Assembly (NCBI RefSeq): GCF_013044505.1
Contig: NZ_JABERD010000006.1
Span: forward strand, 47,281-111,280
From: Streptomyces sp. S3(2020)
GTDB taxonomy: Bacteria > Actinomycetota > Actinomycetes > Streptomycetales > Streptomycetaceae
Length of the DNA stretch: 64,000 bases
Direction of reading: 5' to 3'
Translations under genes and position numbers: made by a program
Part shown: one piece after another, positions 16,647-25,393 of the stretch
Layout of the letters: every line of letters starts with the position of its first letter
Numbering within the stretch: position 1 is the stretch's first letter
Notes under the pieces: generated by a model
Seen by the model: the letters and a program-made list of their open reading frames with translations, nothing else
Databases searched by the model: none
Told to the model about the DNA's origin: nothing

Positions 16647-17543
16647 TTACGCCAGTCCGGCGGCGACGGCCTTCTCGGTAGCGGTGCGGACCGCGGCCGA
16701 CTGCTCCGCGAGCAAAGGCTGCCGCGGTGGGCGGCAGCCTCCCCCGTGCCGGCCGACGATGTCCATGGACAACTTGATGGCCTGCACGAACTCGACCTTG
16801 GAGTCCCAGCGCAGCAGCGGGTGCAGCTGCTCGTAGAGCTTCTTCGCGGTGCCGAGGTCGCCTCCGACGGCCGCCCGGTAGAGGTCGACGCTCGCGCGCG
16901 GCAGCGCGTTCGGGTAACCGGCCACCCAGCCCTTGGCGCCCGCGACCGCGAGTTCCAGCAGGACGTCGTCGGCGCCGATCAACAGGTCGAGTTCCGGGGC
17001 GAGTTCGGCCAGCTGATAGGCGCGGCGGACATCGCCGGAGAACTCCTTGACCGCGTGGACGAATCCCTCGGCATGCAGCTTGGCGAGCAGTTCCGGGACG
17101 AGGTCGACCTTCGTGTCGATGGGGTTGTTGTAGGCGACGACCGGCACTCCGGCCTCGGCGACCGCCGCGTAGTGCGCGAGTACCGAACGTTCGTCGGCGC
17201 GGTAGGCGTTCGGCGGCAGCAGCATCACGGACGCGCAGCCCGCGTCGCGCGCCTGCTCGGCCCAGCGCCGGGCCTCGGCGGAGCCGTAGGCGGCGACGCC
17301 CGGCATCACGCGCTCGCCGCCGATCGCGGCGACGGCGGTCTCCACGACCTTGGCGCGCTCCTCGGGGGTGAGGACCTGGTACTCGCCGAGGGAGCCGTTC
17401 GGTACGACGCCGTCGCAGCCGTTCTCGACGAGCCAGGCGCAGTGGTCGGCGTACCGGGCATGGTCGACGGACAGGTCGTCGTCGAGCGGCAGCGCTGTGG
17501 CGACGAGGACGCCGTGCCAGGGGCGGTGATCAACGGTGGGCAT
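16647..17543 (-). CDS. DapA-family deaminase/aldolase, probable 1-pyrroline-4-hydroxy-2-carboxylate deaminase
   Basis: The 298-residue TIM-barrel enzyme belongs to the dihydrodipicolinate synthase / N-acetylneuraminate lyase family. Lys166 (HAVKEFSGD) would form the Schiff base and Tyr138 (VVAYNNP) is the conserved relay residue. In hydroxyproline operons this family member deaminates 1-pyrroline-4-hydroxy-2-carboxylate to 2-oxoglutarate semialdehyde. The next enzyme of the route, the semialdehyde dehydrogenase, is not in this window. Residues GRHGGGCRPPRQPLLAEQ near the C-terminus correspond to the usual C-terminal helix. An ATGTCAC-type site lies 33 bases upstream of the start. Confidence 0.83.
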   Translation of the reverse strand: MPTVDHRPWHGVLVATALPLDDDLSVDHARYADHCAWLVENGCDGVVPNGSLGEYQVLTPEERAKVVETAVAAIGGERVMPGVAAYGSAEARRWAEQARDAGCASVMLLPPNAYRADERSVLAHYAAVAEAGVPVVAYNNPIDTKVDLVPELLAKLHAEGFVHAVKEFSGDVRRAYQLAELAPELDLLIGADDVLLELAVAGAKGWVAGYPNALPRASVDLYRAAVGGDLGTAKKLYEQLHPLLRWDSKVEFVQAIKLSMDIVGRHGGGCRPPRQPLLAEQSAAVRTATEKAVAAGLA

Positions 17544-17575
17544 GTGTACTCCCTATGAGATGTGACCTGTGAGGT

Positions 17576-17587
17576 GTGACATTTCAC
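17576..17587. promoter_or_regulatory. GTGACATTTCAC operator candidate (site B)
   Basis: GTGACATTTCAC overlaps the stop codon of the dehydrogenase alpha gene and lies 33 bases upstream of the DapA-type start. A second partial box, TGTGAC, lies at 17561-17566. The core is the same ATGTCAC as at sites A and C. Confidence 0.5.
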
Positions 17588-18984
17588 TGTTCCTCGGTCT
17601 CTCCGGCCCGGGCCAGTACACCGAGGGGTACCGGACGGGCGAAGGGCCGTCTGCCCGGTGTGGGTTCGCAGCCGGCCAGTCCCGCGACCGCGGGTCCGCA
17701 CACCCGCCCCTGGCACCAGCCCATCCCGGCCCGTGTCAGCAGCTTCACGGTCCGTTCGTCCCCGGCGCCGAACTCGTCGACGGCCTCCCGGATCGCGCCC
17801 GCGGTGACCTCCTCGCAGCGGCAGACGACGGTGTCGTCGGTGACCTGCTCGGTCCAGTGGGCGGGCGGTGCGTAGAGGGTGTCGAGCGCGGCGAAGAACG
17901 CGCGCAGCCGGGTACGGGTCCTCGCGGCGGCGGCCCACTCGCGTGCGTCGGGCGCGGTGCCGTGCAGCCGCGCCGCGGCCGATCGGCCCGCGATGTGTCC
18001 CTCGGCGAGGGAGAGGGCGGAGCCGCCGATGCCGGTGGTCTCGCCCGCGGCCCAGACGCCGGGGACGTCGGTGCGCTGCTCGTCGTCGACGTGCACGTCC
18101 ATCCCGTCGAGACGGCAGCCCAGCGTCTGTGCGAGGTCGGTGTGCGGCAGCATGCCGTGGCCCACGGCGAGGGTGTCGCAGGCGATACGGCGCTCGGTGC
18201 CGGGCCTGACCCGCCCGTCGCCGTCGAGAGCCGCCGCCGTGACCGCCTCCAGCCGTTCGGTGCCGTGCGCCTCGACGACGGTGTGGCGGACCAGGGTGCG
18301 CACCCGGTGCCGGAGAAGGTGGGCCGCGTACCGGGCGCCTTCGGCGACCTTGCCGGGCTGGACCGCAAGGGTGCCGGCCCGGCGTACGAAGCTCTTCGGG
18401 TCGGCGGACTCGACCAGCGCGGCCACCTTCACACCGGCCGCGGCGAGGCCGGTCGCGACGGGGAGCAGCAGCGGGCCGGTGCCGGCGACGACGGCGGTGC
18501 GTCCGGGGACGGCGAGGCCGCCTTTGAGCATGGCCTGGGCGCCGCCCGCCGTGACGACACCGGGGAGGGTCCAGCCGGGGAAGGGCAGGACCTTCTCGTA
18601 GCCGCCGGTGGCGAGGAGCACGGCGTCGGCGCGGACCGCGACGGGTTCCTCCTGTTCGGGACCGAGGAGGGCGTGCACGGTGAACCCGGCGGGGAGCCGC
18701 TCCACGACCCAGACATGATGGTCCGTCAAATGGCGTGCGGTGCCTGCCCGTACGTGGGTGCGCAGGCCGTCGCGGAGTCGCTCCCAGGTGGGCCACTGGT
18801 GGTGCAGGGCCTGGGGGCGGCGGGCTCCGAGTCCCGGCGCCGGGCGGCGGTAGAACTGTCCGCCGGCCTCCGGGGCGGAGTCGATCAGGGTGACCCGGAC
18901 TCCCCGTGCGGCGGCGGCGATCGTGGCGGCGAGCCCGGCGGGTCCCGCGCCGATCACCGCCAGGTGCGGTCGGTCATTCACCAT
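17584..18984 (-). CDS. NAD(P)/FAD-dependent dehydrogenase alpha subunit with BFD-type [2Fe-2S] domain
   Basis: The 466-residue flavoprotein resembles HcnB and the alpha subunit of multi-component proline / D-hydroxyproline dehydrogenases. It has an N-terminal dinucleotide fold (VIGAGPAGLAA, residues 10-20), a second nucleotide site (VVAGTGPLLLPVATGLAAAG), and ATG-type sequences of pyridine-nucleotide oxidoreductases. A C-terminal BFD-like iron-sulfur domain has Cys388, Cys390, Cys424 and Cys429. It overlaps the small ferredoxin-like gene by 11 bases. Together with that and the DAO-type gene it would form the three-part enzyme oxidising cis-4-hydroxy-D-proline. Confidence 0.85.
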   Translation of the reverse strand: MVNDRPHLAVIGAGPAGLAATIAAAARGVRVTLIDSAPEAGGQFYRRPAPGLGARRPQALHHQWPTWERLRDGLRTHVRAGTARHLTDHHVWVVERLPAGFTVHALLGPEQEEPVAVRADAVLLATGGYEKVLPFPGWTLPGVVTAGGAQAMLKGGLAVPGRTAVVAGTGPLLLPVATGLAAAGVKVAALVESADPKSFVRRAGTLAVQPGKVAEGARYAAHLLRHRVRTLVRHTVVEAHGTERLEAVTAAALDGDGRVRPGTERRIACDTLAVGHGMLPHTDLAQTLGCRLDGMDVHVDDEQRTDVPGVWAAGETTGIGGSALSLAEGHIAGRSAAARLHGTAPDAREWAAAARTRTRLRAFFAALDTLYAPPAHWTEQVTDDTVVCRCEEVTAGAIREAVDEFGAGDERTVKLLTRAGMGWCQGRVCGPAVAGLAGCEPTPGRRPFARPVPLGVLARAGETEEQ

Positions 18985-19276
18985 GCCCCGTCCCTTCCTG
19001 GGTACGGATCGCGTCGCCCGGGTGCAGGGGCACCAGGCAAGCCCGTTGGTTGGGGCGGTCGTTGACCGTCACCAGGCAGTCGAAGCAGACACCGATGCCG
19101 CAGAAGACGCCTCGTGGTCGGCCCTCGCCGCGGGTGCTGCGCCAGGAGGTGACACCGGCGGCCCAGAGCGCGGCGGCGACGGTCTGGCCGGGCAGCGCCG
19201 GGATCTCGCGGCCGTCGAGGGTGACCGTGAAGGGCGGGCCGGGCCGGGCGTCGGCCAGTTCGAGCGGGGACTTCAC
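18974..19276 (-). CDS. (2Fe-2S) ferredoxin-like gamma subunit (HcnA-like)
   Basis: The 100-residue protein has plant-ferredoxin spacing with Cys59, Cys64, Cys67 and Cys80 (FCGIGVCFDCLVTV...RAC), carrying one [2Fe-2S] cluster. It matches HcnA-type small subunits that sit between two flavoprotein subunits. It starts at GTG 19276, overlapping the DAO-type gene's stop by 4 bases, and overlaps the alpha-subunit start by 11 bases. The three are therefore expected in fixed stoichiometry. Confidence 0.88.
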   Translation of the reverse strand: MKSPLELADARPGPPFTVTLDGREIPALPGQTVAAALWAAGVTSWRSTRGEGRPRGVFCGIGVCFDCLVTVNDRPNQRACLVPLHPGDAIRTQEGTGHGE

Positions 19277-20478
19277 GCGGTCTCCTCCTCGGTCGAAGCG
19301 CGATCGGGCTCCTCGGCGGGAGAGCAGTCTGGCGCCTCGGCGGGAAAGCGGTCGGGACGGAAGGGCGTCAGGTCCAGCTCGGGTGCCTTCCCGGTGAGCG
19401 CCTGCGCGATCAAGTGCCCGGTACCGGTGGCCAGTCCGATGCCCGCGCCCTCGTGCCCGCAGGCGTGGTGCAGTCCGGGGACGCGCGGATCGGGGCCGAT
19501 CGCGGGGAGGTGGTCGGGCAGGTACGGGCGGAATCCGAGGTAGGCGCGCATCGCCCGGACGTCGGTGAGGAACGGGAACAGCCGGGTCGCGCCCGCCGCC
19601 AGGGCGCGCAGGACCGGCAGGGAGAACGACCGGTCGAAGCCGACGCGTTCACGGCTCGCGCCGATCAACACCGGCCCCGCGGCGGTCCCTTCCACGACCG
19701 GCGAGGTCTGTAGCGCGGCCGAGTCGCTGGCCACGTCGGCCACGTAGTCGGCGGCGTACACCTTGTGCCGGATCATGCGCGGGAGGGGTTCGGTGACCAG
19801 GACGAAGCCGCGCCGCGGGAGGACGGGGAGGCGGGTTCCGGCGAGCCGGGCCAGTTCGGCGCCCCAGGTGCCGGCCGCGTTGACGACCGCCGGGGCGTGG
19901 ATGTCGCCCCGGTCCGTGCGGACGCCGCGCACCGCGCCGTCCGGGGTGAGTGTCACGTCCGTGACGGTCCGGCCGGTGAACAGCCGTGCGCCCGAGGCGC
20001 GGACGAGGTGGGCGGCGGCCAGCGCGGGCATGACCTGGCAGTCCTGTGGATACAGCACCCCGCCGGGCAGACCGGGGGCGAGACGGGGTTCGAGGTCGTA
20101 CAGTCCGTCTCCGGTGACGGTCTCGGCGACGACCCCGGCGAGGCGCTGTCCGTCGGCGAACCGTTCGAGCGCGGCGAGTCCCTCCGGTGCCGAGGCGACG
20201 ACCACACCGCCCTTGGCCTCGTACTCGACGGACTCCCCCCACTCCTCGGCCAGGTCCGCCCACAGGCGCCCCGACAGCAGGGCCAGGTCGAGTTCCGGGC
20301 CGGGTTCCTTGTCGGAGACGAGGAGGTTGCCCTCACCGGCTCCGGTCGTGCCGCCGGCCACGGGACCACGGTCCACGAGGATCACGTCGAGGCCCGCCCG
20401 GGCCGCGTACAGGGCGCAGGCCGCGCCCACCATTCCGGCTCCGACGACCACGACATCGCAGGTCAGTCGCTCGCTCAC
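19273..20478 (-). CDS. FAD-dependent D-amino/imino-acid oxidoreductase beta subunit
   Basis: The 401-residue DAO-fold flavoprotein has the FAD motif VVVGAGMVGAACALYAA at residues 10-26 and the C-terminal ACGHEGAGIGLATGTGHLIA that closes the FAD site. In HcnC-like and D-hydroxyproline dehydrogenases this subunit holds the substrate-oxidising flavin. It is the first gene of the operon. The GTG at 20478 is preceded by the 11-bp near-palindrome TATGTCACATA only 9 bases away, so the promoter and operator lie right at the gene and the leader is very short. Confidence 0.87.
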   Translation of the reverse strand: MSERLTCDVVVVGAGMVGAACALYAARAGLDVILVDRGPVAGGTTGAGEGNLLVSDKEPGPELDLALLSGRLWADLAEEWGESVEYEAKGGVVVASAPEGLAALERFADGQRLAGVVAETVTGDGLYDLEPRLAPGLPGGVLYPQDCQVMPALAAAHLVRASGARLFTGRTVTDVTLTPDGAVRGVRTDRGDIHAPAVVNAAGTWGAELARLAGTRLPVLPRRGFVLVTEPLPRMIRHKVYAADYVADVASDSAALQTSPVVEGTAAGPVLIGASRERVGFDRSFSLPVLRALAAGATRLFPFLTDVRAMRAYLGFRPYLPDHLPAIGPDPRVPGLHHACGHEGAGIGLATGTGHLIAQALTGKAPELDLTPFRPDRFPAEAPDCSPAEEPDRASTEEETA

Positions 20479-20486
20479 GACAGTAC

Positions 20487-20497
20487 TATGTCACATA
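20487..20497. promoter_or_regulatory. TATGTCACATA operator candidate (site C)
   Basis: This odd-length palindrome is symmetric apart from its centre base and includes the ATGTCAC core shared with sites A and B. It lies 9 bases upstream of the first gene of the dehydrogenase operon, where a bound repressor would block transcription start. Confidence 0.55.
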
Positions 20498-20522
20498 CCT
20501 CTCTCGTTGGGGATGCCCCGCG

Positions 20523-21338
20523 TCAGACCCGGCTCCCGGTCGCCGTGTCGGACGACAGCCGCTGAGCGACGTAGATCGGGATGACGGAGAGCAGGACGAG
20601 CACCGCCGCCACCACGTTGACCACCGGCGCCTGTTGAGGCCGTGTCATGTTGTTGAAGATCCAGATCGGCAGGGTCTCGACACCCGGTCCGGCGGTGAAC
20701 GTGGTCACCACGATCTCGTCGAAGGAGAGCGCGAAGGCGAGCAGGCCGCCCGCGAGCAGCGCCGAGCGCACCAGCGGGAAGGTGATGTCCACGAAGGCGC
20801 GGAAGGTGTGGGCACCGAGGTCCATCGCCGCCTCCTCGTACGAGCCGGAGGTGCGTCGCAGCCGTGCGACGACGTTGTTGAAGACGACGACGATGCAGAA
20901 GGTGGCGTGCCCGACGACCACGGTGAACAGCCCCAGGCCGACGCCGAGCGGCTCGAGTACCGTGCTGAAGGCCGAGTTGAGCGCGATGCCGGTGACGATG
21001 CCGGGCAGCGCGATCGGCAGGACGACCACGAAGGAGATGGCGTCGCGGCCGAAGAAGCGGTGCCGGGCGACGGCGAAGGCGATGAGTGTGCCCAGCACCA
21101 GTGCTGTGGCAGTGGCGCCGAGGCCCGCCTTGACCGAGACCCACAGCGCCTCGCGCGCGCCCTCGTTCTCCCACGCGACCGACCACCAGTGCGCGGTGAA
21201 CCCCGGCGGAGGCCAGCTCGCGCTCCGGTCCGGGTTGAAGGAGTTGAGGAGGACGAGGACGAGCGGGACGTAGATCACGACGAAGCCGAACGCGGCGGCG
21301 ACGCGCAGGGCGATGCGCGCGGAGCGGGACAGTTGCAC
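20523..21338 (-). CDS. Polyamine-type ABC permease (PotC-like)
   Basis: The 271-residue permease has about six helices and an EAA-type loop (SGSYEEAAMDLGAHTFRAFVDITFPLVRSALLAGG). FNPDRSASWPPPGFTAHWW is the periplasmic signature of PotC/YdcV proteins. The GTG at 21338 follows a good GAGGAG site. It is the last gene of a four-gene importer with binding protein, second permease and ATPase. Putrescine, spermidine or GABA-like amines are the usual substrates. Confidence 0.88.
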   Translation of the reverse strand: MQLSRSARIALRVAAAFGFVVIYVPLVLVLLNSFNPDRSASWPPPGFTAHWWSVAWENEGAREALWVSVKAGLGATATALVLGTLIAFAVARHRFFGRDAISFVVVLPIALPGIVTGIALNSAFSTVLEPLGVGLGLFTVVVGHATFCIVVVFNNVVARLRRTSGSYEEAAMDLGAHTFRAFVDITFPLVRSALLAGGLLAFALSFDEIVVTTFTAGPGVETLPIWIFNNMTRPQQAPVVNVVAAVLVLLSVIPIYVAQRLSSDTATGSRV

Positions 21339-21350
21339 GAGGGCTCCTCT

Positions 21351-22214
21351 CTACAGGCTGCTCAGGGCACCGGTACGGCGCATCGCCAGCAGGTACAGCA
21401 CGATGACGACCACCGGCACCGTGCCCAGCGCGGCGGCCATCGGCAGGTTGAGTTCGATGTTGGAGTAGACGAGGTTGCCGATCAGCTGGGTCTTGCCGCC
21501 GACGATCTGCACGGTGATGTAGTCACCCAGACTCAGCGAGAACGTGAACACGGACCCGGCCGCCACCGACGGCAGCACCATCGGCAGCACCACCGACCGG
21601 AAGGTCCGCCGGCCCGTCGCCCCCAGGTCCGCCGACGCGTCGAGCAGGTTGGCGGGCAGCTGCTCCAGTGCCGTGTGGATCGGCAGGATCATGTACGGCA
21701 GCCAGAGGTACGTCAGTGTGAGCACGGCCGCGGTCAGTCCGTACCCCGGGCCGCTGAGCCCGAACGGCTTCAGCGTCCAGTCGGCGAGCCCGCCCTCGGA
21801 GAGGATCAGCCGCCAGGCGTACACCTTGACCAGGTAACTCGCCCACAGCGGGGTGAGGATGGCGACCACGAGCAGGGGGCGCCACCGGGGCTTGGCCACC
21901 CGTGCGGTGTAGAAGGCGAGCGGGAAGGCGATCACCGCGCACAGAGCGGTGACGGCCAGGGCCACGCCGATGCTCCGCAGGATCACCTGCCGGAACACCG
22001 GGGTCGTGAACAGGGCGTGGAAGTTGTCCGTCGACCAGACCTTCACGACCTCGGACGTGAAGGAGTCCGTCGTCCAGAACGCGGAGACGAACAGCACGCT
22101 CAGCGAGCCGAGATAGAGCACGGCCAGCCACAGCAGCGGGGCCGTCAGCAGGAGGGTCAGGCGGAGGCGGGGGCGCCGGTGCAGCGCCCCCGCGGTCCGG
22201 TTGAGTACGGTCAA
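21351..22214 (-). CDS. Polyamine-type ABC permease (PotB-like)
   Basis: The 287-residue permease pairs with the PotC-like protein. Its first helix (LTLLLTAPLLWLAVLYLGSLSVLFVSAFW) and the loop LLDASADLGATGRRTFRSVVLPMVLPSVAAG are those of PotB/YdcU proteins. The only start that fits the full first helix is TTG at 22214, 4 bases after the binding-protein stop, with AGG just 2 bases before it. Translation probably depends on coupling to the upstream gene, so the start is less certain than the gene. Confidence 0.85.
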   Translation of the reverse strand: MTVLNRTAGALHRRPRLRLTLLLTAPLLWLAVLYLGSLSVLFVSAFWTTDSFTSEVVKVWSTDNFHALFTTPVFRQVILRSIGVALAVTALCAVIAFPLAFYTARVAKPRWRPLLVVAILTPLWASYLVKVYAWRLILSEGGLADWTLKPFGLSGPGYGLTAAVLTLTYLWLPYMILPIHTALEQLPANLLDASADLGATGRRTFRSVVLPMVLPSVAAGSVFTFSLSLGDYITVQIVGGKTQLIGNLVYSNIELNLPMAAALGTVPVVVIVLYLLAMRRTGALSSL

Positions 22215-22218
22215 CGCC

Positions 22219-23415
22219 TCAGCCCTTGATCTCGGTCCAGGCCTGGACCCACTTGGCGTACGGCACGCAGGTGACGTCGGTGCGGCCGTCGAGGCACTGC
22301 TCGATGGGGGTGTTCCAGAAGGCGATGTTCTTCCAGTAGCTCTCGTCGGTGGCGTGGTAGGTCGCGCAGAAGTTCTTGTCGCTGGTCAGGGCGCAGGCCT
22401 TGGAGTTGGCGGGCGCCTCGCCGAAGTACTCGGCGACCTGGGCGTTGGCCTGGGGGGAGACGATCCAGTCGAGCCATTTGTAGGCGCAGTTGGGGTGCTC
22501 GGCCTTGGCGGAGATCATCCAGGTGTCGGACCAGCCGGTGGAACCCTCCTTCGGCACGAACGCCTTGATCTTGGCGCCCTCGTCGGCGGTGAGGTTGGCG
22601 ATGACCTGCCAGGTGGTGCCGACGACGGAGTCCCCGCTCTTGAAGGCGGAGATCTCCTTGAGGTAGTCGCTCCAGTACTCGCCGATGTTGGCGTTCTGCT
22701 GCTTCAGCAGCTCCACGGCGGCGTCGAACTGCTTCTGGTCCAGGGCGTAGGGGTCCTTGATGCCGAGGTCGGGCTTGGTCGCCTTGAGGTACAGGGCCGC
22801 GTCGGCGATGTAGATGGGCGAGTCGTACGCGGTGACATGGCCCTTGTACGTGGACGCGTCGTCGAAGACGGCGGACCAGGAGGTCGGCGCGGGGGTGACC
22901 TTCTCGGTGTTGTACATCAGCAGGTTGGCGCCGCGGCCGTGCGGGATGCCGTACATCTGGCCGTCGACGGAGTTCCAGTCGCCGTCCTTCAGTCCGCTGA
23001 AGATGTCCTGGTAGTTGGGGACGAGGTCGGTGTTGACCGGTGCCGCGTCTCCGGAGGCGATGAGGCGCAGGGAGGCGTCGCCGGAGGCGGAGACCGCGTC
23101 GTACTGGCCGGTCTTCATCAGCTTGACCATCTCGTCGGAGCTGGCCGCGGTCTTGGCGTTGACCTGGCAGCCGGTCTGCTTCTCGAAGTCGCTGACCCAG
23201 TCGACCTCGGGGTCGTTGGAGCCGTCCTCGACATAGCCGGCCCAGGCGATGAGATTGACCTCGCCCTCGGTCTTGCCGAGCTTCGACTGCGCCTTCAGAT
23301 CAGGGGGGTTGAGGCCGGTGGCCGAGGAGCCGCCGCCACCGTCGTCGGAGGATCCGCAGGCGGTGACGGCGAGGAGCAGTGCGGCGGCCGCGGCCGCCTT
23401 GAGGGTGACGCGCAC
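22219..23415 (-). CDS. Polyamine-type substrate-binding lipoprotein (PotD-like)
   Basis: The 398-residue lipoprotein has a signal ending in AVTAC and a Gly/Ser-rich tether, then a PotD/PotF-type two-lobe domain (EVNLIAWAGYVEDGS, YDAVSASGDASLRLIASGDAAPVN, MYGIPHGRGANLLMYNT). GTG 23415 is chosen because CGGAG lies about 6 bases upstream; the longer open frame adds an improbable Pro/Ser-rich leader. Four Cys near the C-terminus (two in CALTSDKNFC) may form disulfides. The neighbouring FadR-type regulator and cache protein probably belong with this uptake system. Confidence 0.88.
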   Translation of the reverse strand: MRVTLKAAAAAALLLAVTACGSSDDGGGGSSATGLNPPDLKAQSKLGKTEGEVNLIAWAGYVEDGSNDPEVDWVSDFEKQTGCQVNAKTAASSDEMVKLMKTGQYDAVSASGDASLRLIASGDAAPVNTDLVPNYQDIFSGLKDGDWNSVDGQMYGIPHGRGANLLMYNTEKVTPAPTSWSAVFDDASTYKGHVTAYDSPIYIADAALYLKATKPDLGIKDPYALDQKQFDAAVELLKQQNANIGEYWSDYLKEISAFKSGDSVVGTTWQVIANLTADEGAKIKAFVPKEGSTGWSDTWMISAKAEHPNCAYKWLDWIVSPQANAQVAEYFGEAPANSKACALTSDKNFCATYHATDESYWKNIAFWNTPIEQCLDGRTDVTCVPYAKWVQAWTEIKG

Positions 23416-23452
23416 GACATACTCCGTGGGTGAGGGGGACGAGCGGGGTCGG

Positions 23453-24490
23453 TCAGTCGGGGACGGGCACGGCGACGGCATGGCGCCGGTGCCATTGCAA
23501 TCGCACCCGGGTGCCGCGGTAGGCGGCGACGTCCTCGGAGGAGGTCTCCAGGTTCTGCTGGAGCACGGTGAGCCGGCCGCCGCTGTCGAGGTCGACGAGG
23601 AAGCGGGTCGCGTCGCCCAGGTAGACGACCTCGGCGACCGTGCCGACGGCGGTGGAGTGCTCCGGCTCGGCGGACTCGGCGGACTCCTTCAGGACCCGGA
23701 TCTTCTCCGGGCGGATGCTGAAGGTGCCCGGGGTGCCGACGATCCGGTGGGCCGACTCGCCTTCGAGGAGGTTGGAGGCGCCCACGAAGGACGCCACGAA
23801 GGGGGTCGCGGGGCGTTCGTAGATCTCGGCCGGGGTGCCGACCTGTTCGATACGGCCCTGGTGGAAGACGGCGATGCGGTCGCTCATCGTCAGGGCCTCC
23901 TCCTGGTCATGGGTGACGAGGACGAAGGTGATGCCGACCTCGCGCTGGAGCGCCTTGAGTTCGACCTGCATCTGCTCGCGCAGCTTGAGGTCGAGGGCGC
24001 CGAGCGGTTCGTCGAGGAGCAGGACGCCGGGGCGGCCGACGAGGGCGCGGGCGAGGGCGACGCGCTGCCGCTGGCCGCCGGACAGCTGGCCGGGGCGCCG
24101 CTTGCCGAACCCTTCGAGACGGACCTCGGTGAGGGCCTTGCGGGCTCGTACCAGCCGTTCCGCCCTGGGCACCTTGCGGACCTTCAGCGGGTAGGCGACG
24201 TTCTGCTCCACGGTCATGTGCGGGAACAGGGCGTAGTCCTGGAAGACGGTGTGGACGTCCCGTTCGAAGGGCGCGAGGCCGGTGACGTCCTGCCCGGCGA
24301 GTTCGACGCGGCCTCCGGTGGGGGCCTCGAAACCGGCGATCATGCGCAGGACCGTGGTCTTGCCGGAGCCGGAGGGGCCGAGCATCGAGAAGAACTCCCC
24401 GTCCCGGATCTCCAGGTCGACCCCGGCCACGGCCGTCGTCTCGCCGAACGACTTCCGCAGGCCCTGGAGCCGGATCGCCATTCCCTCCAT
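23453..24490 (-). CDS. Polyamine-type ABC ATPase (PotA-like)
   Basis: The 345-residue ATPase has Walker A GPSGSGKTT (38-46), signature LSGGQRQR, Walker B VLLLDEPLGALD, and a C-terminal TOBE domain (about residues 265-340) as in PotA. ATG 24490 was chosen because it has an upstream AAAGG and removes a 23-residue leader that would overlap the divergent promoter region. It is the first gene of the importer operon; the operon order A-D-B-C is common in actinomycetes. Confidence 0.9.
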   Translation of the reverse strand: MEGMAIRLQGLRKSFGETTAVAGVDLEIRDGEFFSMLGPSGSGKTTVLRMIAGFEAPTGGRVELAGQDVTGLAPFERDVHTVFQDYALFPHMTVEQNVAYPLKVRKVPRAERLVRARKALTEVRLEGFGKRRPGQLSGGQRQRVALARALVGRPGVLLLDEPLGALDLKLREQMQVELKALQREVGITFVLVTHDQEEALTMSDRIAVFHQGRIEQVGTPAEIYERPATPFVASFVGASNLLEGESAHRIVGTPGTFSIRPEKIRVLKESAESAEPEHSTAVGTVAEVVYLGDATRFLVDLDSGGRLTVLQQNLETSSEDVAAYRGTRVRLQWHRRHAVAVPVPD

Positions 24491-24561
24491 GGGCGGGAAC
24501 CTTTCTGGTGCTCTCTCGCGTTGAACTGTTGACCGGAAACATATGAAGTCATAGTTCAAAG

Positions 24562-24590
24562 CTCAAGGCCCCCTTAGGGTAAAGCTTGAG
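24562..24590. promoter_or_regulatory. Nested dyad in the potA-like / gntR-like intergenic region
   Basis: CTCAAG (24562-24567) pairs with CTTGAG (24585-24590) around a nearly co-centred CCCTTAGGG (24571-24579). This region is noticeably AT-richer than its surroundings and lies between the divergent importer and FadR-type genes. It is a candidate operator for the latter, inferred from symmetry and position. Confidence 0.4.
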
Positions 24591-24593
24591 TCA

Positions 24594-25352
24594 ATGCGCA
24601 AGGTGGTGCCCGTGAAGCAGCAGCACATGAACGGCGGCGCCCGCAGAGCCGTCTTCGCCCCGGTCGACAACCGTGCGCGCGTGGACACGGTCGTGCGCCG
24701 GATCGGCGACGCCATCGAGCTCGGGCTGCTCGCCGACGGGGAGCAGCTGCCGGGCGAGAGCGAGCTGGCGGGTCAGCTCGGAGTGTCCACCGTGACCTTG
24801 CGGGAGGCGCTGATGGCGCTGCGCCAGCAGGGTCTGGTCACCACCCGCCGGGGCCGCGGCGGCGGTTCCTTCGTCTCCCTTCCCGAACTCCCCGGCGAGG
24901 ACCGGCTCAAGGTCCGGCTGCGCGGCTGGAGCACCGAGGAGCTGCGCGACCTGGGCGACCACTGGGCGGCCCTGTCCGGTACCGCGGCCCGGCTCGCCGC
25001 CGAGCGCACGGAGCCCGACGACCTCGTACAACTGCGGCGTACGGCCGAGGAGTTGACGCGGGCCGAGGACGTGGCGGCGCGCAGCCGGGTGTACGGCCGC
25101 TTCCATGTGGAGCTGGCCGCGGCCGCGCAGTCGGCTCGGCTGACCCGGGAGCAGGTGACGCTGCAGACGGAGGTCGGTGCGCTGCTGTGTCTTGTGCTCG
25201 GGGACGACGAATATCGTGAAGAGGTGTCCGAGCGACTCCGATTCGTAATCTCGGCCGTGCAGGATGGGGCCCACGAATCGGCCAGGGAACTCGCCGAGCG
25301 GTGCGTCCGGGAGTCGACGTCGCGGCTGATCGCCCTGCGTCTGACGCTGTAG
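24594..25352 (+). CDS. FadR/GntR-family regulator
   Basis: The product is up to 252 residues with a winged HTH (GEQLPGESELAGQLGVSTVTLREALMALRQQGLVTTRRGRGGG) and an FCD-type C-terminal domain. The start is uncertain: ATG 24594 has no ribosome site, GTG 24612 has AGGTGG 5 bases upstream, and ATG 24627 is also in frame. All keep the HTH intact. It is divergent from the polyamine-type importer and followed by a cache-domain gene, and likely senses an amine- or amino-acid-derived signal. Confidence 0.87.
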   Translation: MRKVVPVKQQHMNGGARRAVFAPVDNRARVDTVVRRIGDAIELGLLADGEQLPGESELAGQLGVSTVTLREALMALRQQGLVTTRRGRGGGSFVSLPELPGEDRLKVRLRGWSTEELRDLGDHWAALSGTAARLAAERTEPDDLVQLRRTAEELTRAEDVAARSRVYGRFHVELAAAAQSARLTREQVTLQTEVGALLCLVLGDDEYREEVSERLRFVISAVQDGAHESARELAERCVRESTSRLIALRLTL

Positions 25353-25393
25353 CCGCACCGGCCGCCCGATCCCCCGTCCGCAGGAGGGCATCC

